NCBI GenBank assembly: GCA_964564305.1
Contig: CAZMAM010000053.1
Coordinates: 1 to 5,031, forward strand
Reading direction: 5' to 3'
Length of the DNA: 5,031 bases
Origin: RGIG1959 sp964564305
GTDB taxonomy: Bacteria; Bacillota; Clostridia; Oscillospirales; Acutalibacteraceae
The first letter of the stretch is position 1. Each line of letters opens with the position of its first letter. Below the pieces are notes generated by a model that worked only from the letters and a program-made list of their open reading frames with translations, did no database searches and was not told the DNA's origin. Both the position numbers and the translations under genes were made by a program. Positions 1 to 5,031 of the stretch are shown piece after piece.

Positions 1-6
1 TGATTT

Positions 7-36
7 ATTATACCAGACCTTCCACGTTTGTGTCCA
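7..36 (-). promoter_or_regulatory. Sigma-A promoter firing left, extended -10
   Basis: Read on the minus strand, TGGACA (31-36) is followed after 18 bp by TATAAT (7-12), and TGG directly before the -10 gives an extended -10. The start point would fall at or just beyond the left edge, so the driven gene is outside the window. The GTGGACAC-type sequence at the -35, close to the junction with a beheaded holin gene, resembles the arrangement at the left end of some IS3-family elements, where the transposase promoter lies near the terminal repeat. The promoter is seen directly; the IS interpretation is inference. Confidence 0.6.
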
Positions 37-49
37 CTTTTTTAGTATA

Positions 50-289
50 GATCCAGAGCACACCAAAGCATGGCTGAAGGCGTCGGAAATCCGCGCGCTG
101 AAGACGGTAGCGCAGACGGCGCTCGCGACGGTGGGCATCGCCGCGCTGCTGGAATCCGTAAACTGGATCGCGGTGGTTTCGGCCTCCCTGCTCGCGGGGG
201 TACTCTCCCTGCTGACGAGCATCGCGGGCCTGCCGGAAGTCAAAGAGGAGGACGCCGAAGACGGCGGGGAAGATGACATCTCCGGATGA
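50..289 (+). CDS. Phage holin, r1t-like, missing its start
   Basis: This frame encodes 79 residues from GAT at 50 to TGA at 287-289. Holins form membrane lesions that let the phage endolysin reach the cell wall. The opening HTKAWLKASEIRALKTVAQT, a first hydrophobic segment (about residues 23-33), a short NW turn (38-39), a second segment (about 40-58), SLLTSIAGLPEVK (53-65) and an acidic tail rich in E and D match the r1t/phi-LC3 type of small two-segment holin. Members normally start about ten residues before the WLKA motif. Here no ATG, GTG or TTG lies in frame upstream; the frame is open to the left edge, and the expected start region reads AGT ATA GAT. The start therefore seems removed by an insertion ending near 45-50, making this a probable pseudogene. 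Base composition is more GC-rich than the rest of the window, which fits a phage origin. The ATG at 70 is in a different frame and gives an arginine-rich product unlike a protein. No endolysin is visible. Confidence 0.7.
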   Translation, partial: DPEHTKAWLKASEIRALKTVAQTALATVGIAALLESVNWIAVVSASLLAGVLSLLTSIAGLPEVKEEDAEDGGEDDISG

Positions 290-306
290 CCGCCTCCTCC
301 GGCAAA

Positions 307-383
307 AAGTTGTTCCGAAGTTGTCACGAAGTTGTCGGCAAGTTACCGGCAAGTTACCGGCAAATGGATGGCAAATTTTTGAC
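307..383. repeat. 11-bp tandem repeat block, five clear units and two decayed
   Basis: Units start every 11 bases at 307, 318, 329, 340 and 351, each beginning AAGTT. The fourth and fifth are identical (AAGTTACCGGC); the first three read AAGTTGT plus four variable bases. Two weaker units beginning AAAT follow at 362 and 373. A period of 11 is not a multiple of three, and no good coding frame crosses the block, so it is not a protein repeat. The spacing is close to one DNA helical turn. Its place between a phage holin and a tRNA 3' end suggests protein-binding sites of a phage attachment region, but that is inference. Confidence 0.75.
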
Positions 384-436
384 AAAAAAGCACCCTCCGG
401 CACGGTTTACCGCCATTGCCGGAGGGCAATTTTTTT
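384..436. terminator. Bidirectional rho-independent terminator
   Basis: A perfect 10-bp GC-rich stem, CCCTCCGGCA (393-402) with TGCCGGAGGG (417-426), closes a 14-base loop that can itself pair CGG with CCG. On the plus strand it is followed by CAA and seven T (430-436). On the minus strand the same hairpin is followed by TGC and six T (complement of 384-389). It can therefore end the holin transcript coming from the left and the tRNA-Pro transcript coming from the right. Confidence 0.88.
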
Positions 437-442
437 GTCGCT

Positions 443-464
443 TTTCTACACGATTTCTACACGA
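443..464. repeat. Perfect 11-bp direct repeat, candidate integrase arm sites
   Basis: TTTCTACACGA occurs twice head to tail (443-453 and 454-464), 36 bp from the 3' end of the tRNA-Pro gene. Tyrosine-type phage integrases bind short direct arm repeats of about this length flanking a core site, and tRNA 3' ends are common cores. The repeat is seen directly; the integrase role is inference. Confidence 0.6.
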
Positions 465-499
465 AACCTTGAGAAACCCTGTATTTATGCGGCCTCTTG

Positions 500-576
500 T
501 GGTCGGAGTGTCGGGATTCGAACCCGAGGCCTCTTGGTCCCGAACCAAGCGCGATACCAAACTTCGCCACACCCCG
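500..576 (-). tRNA. tRNA-Pro, anticodon CGG
   Basis: A full 77-base cloverleaf reads on the minus strand. The acceptor stem CGGGGTG pairs with CACTCCG (one G-U pair), followed by discriminator A and an encoded CCA at 502-500. The D arm is closed by GCG/CGC with GGT in the loop. The anticodon stem CTTGG/CCAAG holds loop TTCGGGA, giving anticodon CGG (plus-strand 540-542) with G at position 37, as in proline tRNAs. The T arm is TCGGG-TTCGAAT-CCCGA. It decodes the CCG codon. It has its own promoter upstream and shares the terminator at 384-436. Its 3' end faces phage-derived DNA, so it is the likely prophage attachment gene, and the copy remains intact. Confidence 0.97.
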
Positions 577-611
577 ATGATTTCAATTCCTTCTTATATG
601 GTGCAGTGGAT

Positions 612-640
612 AGTATAACGTAAATTTGGTGAAAATGCAA
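612..640 (-). promoter_or_regulatory. Sigma-A promoter of tRNA-Pro
   Basis: On the minus strand TTGCAT (635-640) is separated by 17 bp from TATACT (612-617). Transcription would start near 605 and give a leader of about 29 bases before the mature tRNA 5' end at 576. Confidence 0.75.
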
Positions 641-689
641 CCCTTTTGAGGAAAAAAGAAAAGATTCTCCGTGATGATAAGTACGCCTG

Positions 690-738
690 CAAAACAAAAG
701 TAAACCCTGCCGATAATGTTTGATTATCAACAGGGTTT
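690..738 (-). terminator. Terminator of the 3D-domain gene
   Basis: AAACCCTG (702-709) pairs with CAGGGTTT (731-738). A second stem, GATAAT/ATTATC, continues inside after a small internal loop, leaving a GTTTG loop. On the minus strand the hairpin runs into a T-rich but interrupted tract (TTTACTTTTGTTTT), whereas no T tract follows on the plus strand. It lies 70 bases past the stop codon of the gene at 809-1873 and just before the tRNA promoter, so it insulates the two units. Confidence 0.7.
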
Positions 739-783
739 GAAATATTATCTTTCGATCTTTGGCAAGCGATTTTCAACTACAGC

Positions 784-807
784 AGAGAGCTTGCGAGAGA
801 GCTTGCG
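784..807. repeat. Perfect 12-bp tandem duplication after the 3D gene stop
   Basis: AGAGAGCTTGCG is present twice in succession (784-795 and 796-807), one base past the stop codon of the minus-strand gene. It looks like a replication-slippage duplication in the 3' untranslated region; no function is evident. Confidence 0.8.
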
Positions 808-808
808 G

Positions 809-1873
809 TCACGCCAGCACATACACTGTGATGTTTCGCCTTCCGAACTGAATGCATTCATCCAGCGTATCAAAGTACAAATCCGCAATGGTGTTGGTGC
901 CGCTATAGATAAAACCGCCGGTATCGCCCGCTACACAATATCCGTAATCTGGAAATCCTTCTACCGCGATATACAGGCGGGTGCCGTAGGGAATGATGCG
1001 CGGATCCACCGCTACCACTCCGCGCTGCGGTTTCATACCGGACGCGGTGAGGGCATCAGGATCGTTTTCCGTGGTATACGCGGTCCCGGAACCGTGATAA
1101 ACCGCAGTATACTCAAAATCCAGCGTAAATCCGCCCGTTGAACCGCTGCTACCGCTTTCCGAAGGGGGGGCAGGGGGTACAGCGGGCGCCTCATATGTGC
1201 CTACGGCAATAATTTCGTCCACCGGGTCTTCAGTAACCGTTGTGCTGATGACTGAACTTTCCACAACTTTTCCGTTGATTAACTTATCCCGGTACACGGT
1301 TACTTTTTCGCCGTTCACGCCGGATGTCACAACCTGCGTTTCTCCCAGAGGCAATTCCGTGCGTTCCACGGTGTTGGAACCGTAGGGGATTTCAGAAATC
1401 TCTTCACGTTCCCGATAAGTGACTCGGTCTACCGTAACAGTGGTGTTTTCGGTTAATACGGTTTCAGGCGGAAGACTGAGTGTGTCGTCCTGGCCTAAGG
1501 TAATGTCCGCTTTTTGCAAGGCATCCGCTACCGTACCTTTTGTCATATCTACGGTACGGGATACTCCGTCCACGGAAAGAACCACCGTAAAAGCACGGTC
1601 GACATTGATTTGCGCCCGGGCGAACTGCCAATCCGCCGTCACAATATCCGCATTATCCAATTCCAAACCGGCTACTCTCAGAATCGCGCCGGAATCGGTG
1701 GATGTGCTCATCAGATTTTGCTGCTGATTGCCGTCCGAAATGCTGACCGTGCGCATATTCACCGTTGCGTAGATCAACATCAGAGCAATGGCCATCAGCA
1801 ACGCCGATCCCGCCATGAATCTGCCCTGTAAGAACCGGAAAATTCGAGTCGTGATCTTTTTTGTTTTTTTCAT
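809..1873 (-). CDS. DUF348/G5/3D-domain cell-wall protein, YabE/Rpf2-like
   Basis: This 354-residue protein is probably a cell-wall-active enzyme anchored in the membrane and facing outside. A basic N-terminus (1-19) precedes one hydrophobic segment (about 19-39) with no clear cleavage site, so it is likely a membrane anchor. Residues about 45-90 may be a diverged DUF348 repeat, and 91-148 is a clearer one. A G5 domain spans about 150-226. A Pro/Ser/Gly linker (230-249) leads to a C-terminal 3D domain (about 258-354), named for three conserved aspartates. They are visible as VAVDP (D290), AGDTG (D317) and ADLYF (D331), together with the ASGMKPQRG and IPYGTRLYI motifs. The 3D fold is related to the double-psi barrel of MltA-type lytic transglycosylases, and relatives (B. 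subtilis YabE, clostridial Rpf2-like proteins) act on peptidoglycan. The start is supported by a GGGAG site 5 bases upstream. Length and domain order are normal and the gene is intact. In Bacillus, yabE lies near ksgA; those neighbours are absent here. It is transcribed alone, from a distant promoter (2216-2244) to its own terminator. The exact reaction is inferred from family. Confidence 0.92.
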   Translation of the reverse strand: MKKTKKITTRIFRFLQGRFMAGSALLMAIALMLIYATVNMRTVSISDGNQQQNLMSTSTDSGAILRVAGLELDNADIVTADWQFARAQINVDRAFTVVLSVDGVSRTVDMTKGTVADALQKADITLGQDDTLSLPPETVLTENTTVTVDRVTYREREEISEIPYGSNTVERTELPLGETQVVTSGVNGEKVTVYRDKLINGKVVESSVISTTVTEDPVDEIIAVGTYEAPAVPPAPPSESGSSGSTGGFTLDFEYTAVYHGSGTAYTTENDPDALTASGMKPQRGVVAVDPRIIPYGTRLYIAVEGFPDYGYCVAGDTGGFIYSGTNTIADLYFDTLDECIQFGRRNITVYVLA

Positions 1874-2209
1874 CCAATCTCCCTTCCCTTTGAACAGGTT
1901 CGCTGTTTCCGTTACGCAATATTGCCCGGCTTTACAAAACAGCCGTTTCGAACGGAAAGGACACCTGCCCGCGACTGACCGGATTCGTCAGCCGCAGACC
2001 GCCTCGATGGCCCGGTTTTGAGCTGCGCCGAACGCGCGGAGGGCGATCTTTGGTATGATTCCCTGTTTTAAGGCATATCGGTAACTGCAGTCATTGCGCA
2101 TACCGTCATGTTCAAGCGATATACCCAAATAAACCTGTTTAAGCCCAAACATGAAAGATTTCTTGCATCCGGCTTTGTCACAAGATAGCCACAAGATATT
2201 GGAATCATT
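1874..2209 (-). ncRNA. Long structured 5' leader of the 3D-domain gene, candidate cis-regulatory RNA
   Basis: About 335 bases separate the promoter from the start codon and hold no convincing gene. The minus-strand RNA can form several helices. CTTG/CAAG and GGCT/AGCC enclose TTGT/ACAA (2162-2195). A 9-bp stem pairs 2117-2125 with 2072-2080. GCTGTTT/AAACAGC (1902-1908 with 1937-1943) surrounds the self-complementary GCAATATTGC (1916-1925). CCGTT/AACGG (1943-1955) overlaps the previous stem, so the two compete. The 9-bp stem contains a U-G pair that exists only in minus-strand RNA. CCTTTCC (complement of 1954-1960) can pair with the GGGAAGG of the ribosome binding region (1882-1888), which would hide the start site. 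I do not recognise a known riboswitch class. The pairing is seen in sequence; regulation is inference. Confidence 0.4.
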
Positions 2210-2215
2210 GCGCTT

Positions 2216-2244
2216 ATTATACACAAACGAACCATGCATGTCAA
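2216..2244 (-). promoter_or_regulatory. Perfect consensus sigma-A promoter of the 3D-domain gene
   Basis: On the minus strand TTGACA (2239-2244) and TATAAT (2216-2221) match the vegetative consensus exactly, with the ideal 17-bp spacer. Transcription would begin near 2209 and run through the long leader into the 3D-domain gene; no other gene lies between. Such a strong promoter suggests that control, if any, acts after initiation. Confidence 0.85.
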
Positions 2245-2257
2245 ACAGGAATGAATT

Positions 2258-2410
2258 ATGGATTTTGTCTATTTTTTACAAATAATGCCATACTTTGGCA
2301 GAGAAGATGTCATCAATCCATTGCGTTTTATGGTGTGGAAAAGGTCAGGTTATCCACCGGTTTTTCACACGAATCTGTTCGCTATGTTCCAATTAAAACG
2401 GATAATATAG
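2258..2410 (+). CDS. Possible 50-aa small protein, divergent from the 3D promoter
   Basis: ATG at 2258 follows AGGA with a 7-base gap and opens a 50-residue frame ending TAG at 2408-2410. The product begins MDFVYFLQIMPYFGRED and ends LKRII; it is aromatic and hydrophobic with a basic end. I recognise no domain. The ribosome site and the plausible composition are the only support; no good plus-strand promoter was found. It may be a chance frame in this AT-rich spacer. Confidence 0.2.
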   Translation: MDFVYFLQIMPYFGREDVINPLRFMVWKRSGYPPVFHTNLFAMFQLKRII

Positions 2411-2418
2411 AATAAACT

Positions 2419-2655
2419 TTAGGTATTTTCACTGTTTTTCACTCGATTTTCCCGATCATTGGTATTCTTCTTGCATGAGTGGGTTTTGATGCAGGATTTT
2501 GTGCAACCAAACAAATTTGCCGGTGAAAAATTTGACGGATTTTCTTCTATTTCGGTCAAAAAACATTGATTTCCAATGCCTTTATCATTTTTTAACTGAA
2601 TAATGCTTGTCTTTCCGTCATTATTCGGGTCTCTAATGGTCTTAATTCGATCCAA
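2419..2655 (-). CDS. Possible hypothetical protein or gene remnant
   Basis: A 78-residue frame starts at a TTG (2655) and ends with TAA at 2419-2421. Upstream it stays open past the end of the MATE gene (back to about 2727) but offers no ATG, and there is no Shine-Dalgarno before the TTG. The product is hydrophilic, with DRIKTIRDPNNDGKTSIIQL near its start and several cysteines later on. An open frame of this length in AT-rich DNA is mildly unlikely by chance, so it could be the tail of a decayed gene. I recognise no family. It lies 40 bases downstream of the MATE stop on the same strand with no clear terminator between, so it could be co-transcribed. Confidence 0.22.
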   Translation of the reverse strand: MDRIKTIRDPNNDGKTSIIQLKNDKGIGNQCFLTEIEENPSNFSPANLFGCTKSCIKTHSCKKNTNDRENRVKNSENT

Positions 2656-2695
2656 ATTGGCGGTTTTAACTTTTAAACAATCAGGTGTAGAGCAT

Positions 2696-4027
2696 TTAGG
2701 CGTAGCGGTATTTCTTGCGCATAGCGATTAGGAAAATTACGGTACATAGCATGGCCAATCCCTGTGCCAGGGCAGCAGACCCCCATATACCGTCTAAGCC
2801 CCAGATTAACGGGAGCAGAAAAACACACGCCACATCAAAAACGAACGTTCGCAGAAATGACAGTATCGCGGCAATCAGCCCGTTGTTCAGCGCGGTAAAG
2901 AAGGAGGAACCAAAGAAGCCCATGCCCATAAACAGGAAGGAAATGGCAAAAATCTTAAATCCGTGCAATGTCATGGCGTACAATTCCGCATCGTATCCGG
3001 CAAACAGCCGCGAAAGCGGGTTCGCGAGGATGAGCGACAAAACATACATGGCGACGCTGCTGGACAAAAGCAAGACCACATCTTTCCTGACCAGGCTTTT
3101 TAATTCTCCGTAATCTTTCGCACCGTAATGATACGCGACAACCGGCGCCGATCCGGATACATACCCCAGAGCAATTCCGTTAAAAATCATGCCAACATAC
3201 ATCATAATGCTGTAAGCGGCAACCCCGTCTTCACCCGCATATTTTAGCAGTTGTACATTATAAAGCAATTCGACAAGAGCGGTTGAGATGCCCGATAACA
3301 TTTCTCCGGTTCCGTTTGAGATTCCTTTGCACATCGATCGTACATCAAATTCCGCTTTGCCCAGCCGGAGTAAACTGTTATTTCGGCTGAAAAAATATAT
3401 TAAGGGAAGACCGCCTCCCACAAATTGTCCTATTGCGGTAGCGATAGCGGCTCCGATCAGTCCCCATTTGAATACAGCAACAAACAGAGCGTCGAGCACC
3501 ATATTGGTTATTCCCGCCAGCACCGTGACATATAACGCCAGCTTCGGTTTTTCCGCTGTGACAAAGAAAATTTGAAACAGGAATTGCAAATTCCAAAAAG
3601 TTAAAGAGGTGAGAACAATATTCCCGTACTGAACCGCCTGATCAAGCATTTCCCCCTTGGCGCCGAGCAGGGATAGCAGAGGCCGAAGCACAAAAAAGCC
3701 GATGACGGTCAGCAGTACGCCAAGAGCGGTACAAAGGTAAACAAACAGGGAAAACAACCGATTTGCCTTTTCCGGTTTCTGCTCACCTAAAAATTTTGCT
3801 ACAAGCGCGCTTCCTCCCGCGCCGACCATGTACCCGAATGTGGAAAGTATATGCAAAATCGGATAGACAAAGTTGATTGCTGCCAGCGCAGATTTTCCCG
3901 AATAATTGGCAATAAACAATCCGTCTACCACGCCGTACAGAGAAACAAATACGGATGTTACCATAGACGGAAAAGTAAATTTTAATAATTTTCCGAATGT
4001 GAAATGATCTGAAAGTTGTATGCGCAT
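2696..4027 (-). CDS. MATE family multidrug/drug:cation efflux transporter
   Basis: The product has 443 residues, the usual MATE length, and about twelve hydrophobic segments in two related halves. MATE pumps export drugs or metabolites across the cytoplasmic membrane using a Na+ or H+ gradient. Family features visible are P20 in the first segment, YGVVDGLFIANYSG (31-44), VGAGGSALVAKFLGE (68-82), NMVLDALF with WGLIGAAIATAIGQ (175-201), and in the second half GYVSGSAPVVAYHYGAKD (288-305), FFTALNNG (376-383), a conserved arginine at 393 and GIWGSAALAQ (413-422). The start at 4027 is chosen because GGAGG sits 5 bases upstream and the protein then begins MRIQLSDHFTFGKLLKFTFP, as in relatives. A frame extension to 4156 would add 43 residues with no hydrophobic or family character, so I reject it. 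Substrate cannot be read from sequence. No regulator gene is adjacent, the promoter is not obvious, and no terminator is seen after the stop. Confidence 0.93.
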   Translation of the reverse strand: MRIQLSDHFTFGKLLKFTFPSMVTSVFVSLYGVVDGLFIANYSGKSALAAINFVYPILHILSTFGYMVGAGGSALVAKFLGEQKPEKANRLFSLFVYLCTALGVLLTVIGFFVLRPLLSLLGAKGEMLDQAVQYGNIVLTSLTFWNLQFLFQIFFVTAEKPKLALYVTVLAGITNMVLDALFVAVFKWGLIGAAIATAIGQFVGGGLPLIYFFSRNNSLLRLGKAEFDVRSMCKGISNGTGEMLSGISTALVELLYNVQLLKYAGEDGVAAYSIMMYVGMIFNGIALGYVSGSAPVVAYHYGAKDYGELKSLVRKDVVLLLSSSVAMYVLSLILANPLSRLFAGYDAELYAMTLHGFKIFAISFLFMGMGFFGSSFFTALNNGLIAAILSFLRTFVFDVACVFLLPLIWGLDGIWGSAALAQGLAMLCTVIFLIAMRKKYRYA

Positions 4028-4780
4028 GATTTCCTCCAACATGGTGTATCGAAGACGATGCATCTGACAATGTAAAAAAAACACAGGATGCTCCAACCCT
4101 AAATGGGTATGGTATGTTTTTATGCCTGATGATCGGTCAGAGTTATTGATTTCCAAGATCTGGTTGCCTCAGCCAACACAATTCGAGCGTTTCTAAGGCA
4201 ATTCCGCATAAAGATCGCGTGCAAACGCAGGAGCGGATGTTTCGTCAGATGAAACAAAAACCGCAGCGAAACCTTGGTGTATTTGCGAGAATTTTTGGCC
4301 GAATTACAGACAAGACGCCCACAAATGGGCAGGCATTGCGCGACAGACGGTTTTTGGGCAGTGTTGCCCTAATTATTCCGACTATATTGCGTCACAAAAA
4401 AACAAGCAAAAAGTAGTTTGTACGCCGGAAATTGCACACCAATATTCCGCTCACCAACGGATCATTTCCCTTTTGGCGGGCGGATACTCTAAAGAAGTAT
4501 TATATATACATAATTTGTACAGAAGTGGCCATTCAGCCGAAAATCGTAACGAAAACCGTTGCGGTTTTGAAAGGCTTTAGAAAAAATATGCGGCACAAAG
4601 AGATACAGGTCAAACGGGATACGATGGTTCCTGCCGATTTTTTAACCGCCCATTTTCGCAGCCATTGTGAGAGCCACATTGTTTCGAATCGTTCAGAGCA
4701 TTTACTGTGTAACACCTCCAATCATCTCCAATGCGAAAACGCACCTGCATTCGCCAAAGCAACCTCTTTTTCTGTCTACT
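4028..4780. other. About 750 bases upstream of the MATE gene without a convincing gene
   Basis: All longer frames here have unlikely compositions or lack start signals. Visible structure is limited to small hairpins: TGTTTC/GAAACA (4238-4256), GCCCA/TGGGC (4318-4331) and GGGCA/TGCCC (4356-4369). None is followed by a proper T tract. The region may carry the MATE regulatory sequence or remnants of lost genes. Confidence 0.5.
4237..4416 (+). CDS. Possible 59-aa basic small protein
   Basis: ATG at 4237 follows AGGAG with a short 3-base gap and opens 59 codons to the TAG at 4414-4416. A GTG at 4219 is an alternative start. The product begins MFRQMKQKPQRNLGVFARIF, is strongly basic at both ends and has a short hydrophobic stretch near residues 40-50. 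I recognise no family. The frame overlaps the hairpins of this region and has no visible promoter, so a chance frame is more likely than a gene. Confidence 0.15.
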   Translation: MFRQMKQKPQRNLGVFARIFGRITDKTPTNGQALRDRRFLGSVALIIPTILRHKKTSKK

Positions 4781-4809
4781 ATTACATCACAAATGCGATA
4801 CAATGTCAA
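4781..4809 (-). promoter_or_regulatory. Near-consensus sigma-A promoter pointing left, gene unknown
   Basis: On the minus strand TTGACA (4804-4809) is followed after 17 bp by TGTAAT (4781-4786). Transcription would start near 4774 and run toward the MATE gene, whose start lies about 750 bases away. A GGAGG sequence (complement of 4715-4719) occurs in the transcript, but only very short frames follow it. The promoter could drive a small RNA, a decayed gene, or a long MATE leader. Confidence 0.65.
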
Positions 4810-4929
4810 GCAATTTTTCCAAATTTACCATTTTTCCATGCAAGAAAAGATTTTTTTCCGGCATTACCGAACGATGGCACTTACAGGGTTGTCCTCGGAA
4901 ATCCAAAAAAACACAACACCAAATTATGC

Positions 4930-4959
4930 TTGACGGTTTTTGTCGGATTATGATATACT
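4930..4959 (+). promoter_or_regulatory. Strong sigma-A promoter pointing right, extended -10
   Basis: TTGACG (4930-4935) and TATACT (4954-4959) are separated by 18 bp, with TGA directly before the -10 giving the extended motif. The start would be near 4966. The remaining 65 bases hold no start codon with a ribosome site, so the gene lies beyond the right edge. It is arranged back to back with the promoter at 4781-4809. Confidence 0.7.
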
Positions 4960-5031
4960 TTTGATGGAATAAAAAGAACGAAAATTGCAATAATAAGTTG
5001 AACACGCTACTCGAACACTGACGATTGAATC

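Noticed and set aside
70..276. A 68-codon plus-strand frame with an ATG inside the holin
   Set aside because: It is shifted relative to the holin frame and yields an Arg/Gly-rich product, while the other frame gives a clear holin.
8..403. A 131-codon minus-strand frame opposite the holin
   Set aside because: It is the GC-rich complement of the holin gene and runs through the terminator and the 11-bp repeats; its arginine-rich product is typical of a shadow frame.
1874..2209. Identification of the 3D leader as a ydaO c-di-AMP riboswitch
   Set aside because: The genomic context fits, but the conserved GGGGUGAAU-like and terminal GCUAACCUCGUAGGC-like segments are not present; only a short partial resemblance is. 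I keep it as an unclassified leader.
1988..2239. An 83-codon minus-strand frame upstream of the 3D gene
   Set aside because: Its ATG starts inside the -35 element of the consensus promoter, so it cannot be translated from that transcript, and internal starts lack ribosome sites. It overlaps the structured leader.
2350..2358. A DnaA-box-like TTATCCACC
   Set aside because: It is a single site with one mismatch, with no cluster of boxes and no dnaA or dnaN gene nearby, so it gives no support for an origin.
2512..2534. Inverted repeat CAAATTT/AAATTTG as a terminator for the MATE gene
   Set aside because: The stem is short and AT-only, lies within the possible hypothetical frame, and has no continuous T tract, so I do not call it a terminator.
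4028..4156. A 43-residue N-terminal extension of the MATE protein
   Set aside because: The extension has no family similarity, and the GGAGG site directly supports the start at 4027.
4432..4953. A 173-codon plus-strand open frame
   Set aside because: It starts at a TTG without a good ribosome site, overlaps promoters on both strands, and its product is rich in His, Asn, Cys and Phe with no domain character. I regard it as a chance frame.

Overview
The window looks like chromosomal DNA from a Firmicute, most likely of the class Clostridia. The evidence is sigma-A promoters with near-perfect hexamers, GGAGG-type ribosome binding sites, an extracytoplasmic DUF348/G5/3D cell-wall protein, an r1t-type phage holin, and a tRNA gene that encodes its CCA end. 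The genus cannot be fixed from the sequence alone.

Layout. Positions 1-50 hold a strong promoter firing left, out of the window, and look like foreign DNA (possibly an insertion-sequence end) abutting a holin gene that has lost its start codon. The GC-rich holin remnant ends at 289. It is followed by an 11-bp tandem repeat block (307-383), a terminator that works in both directions (384-436), a second 11-bp direct repeat (443-464), and an intact tRNA-Pro(CGG) on the minus strand (500-576). I read this as the lysis-module end of a prophage integrated at the 3' end of the tRNA gene. The repeats are candidate integrase arm sites. The integrase itself is not in the window.

From 577 on, everything clearly coding is on the minus strand. 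The tRNA has its own TTGCAT-17-TATACT promoter (612-640). Just beyond it lies the terminator (690-738) of a 354-aa membrane-anchored 3D-domain cell-wall protein (809-1873). That gene is driven by a perfect consensus promoter (TTGACA-17-TATAAT, 2216-2244) about 335 nt upstream of its start codon. The long leader contains several helices, including a 9-bp stem that pairs fully only in minus-strand RNA, and can pair with its own Shine-Dalgarno. It is the best candidate here for an uncharacterised regulatory RNA.

A complete MATE-family efflux pump occupies 2696-4027, with its start set by a GGAGG site. Positions 2245-2695 and 4028-5031 hold no convincing gene. They contain weak small ORFs, a near-consensus promoter pointing left at 4781-4809 with no recognisable gene behind it, and a strong promoter pointing right at 4930-4959 whose gene lies outside the window.

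The genes do not form one operon. The tRNA, the 3D protein and the MATE pump appear to be separate units, and the phage-derived segment is an insertion beside the tRNA.
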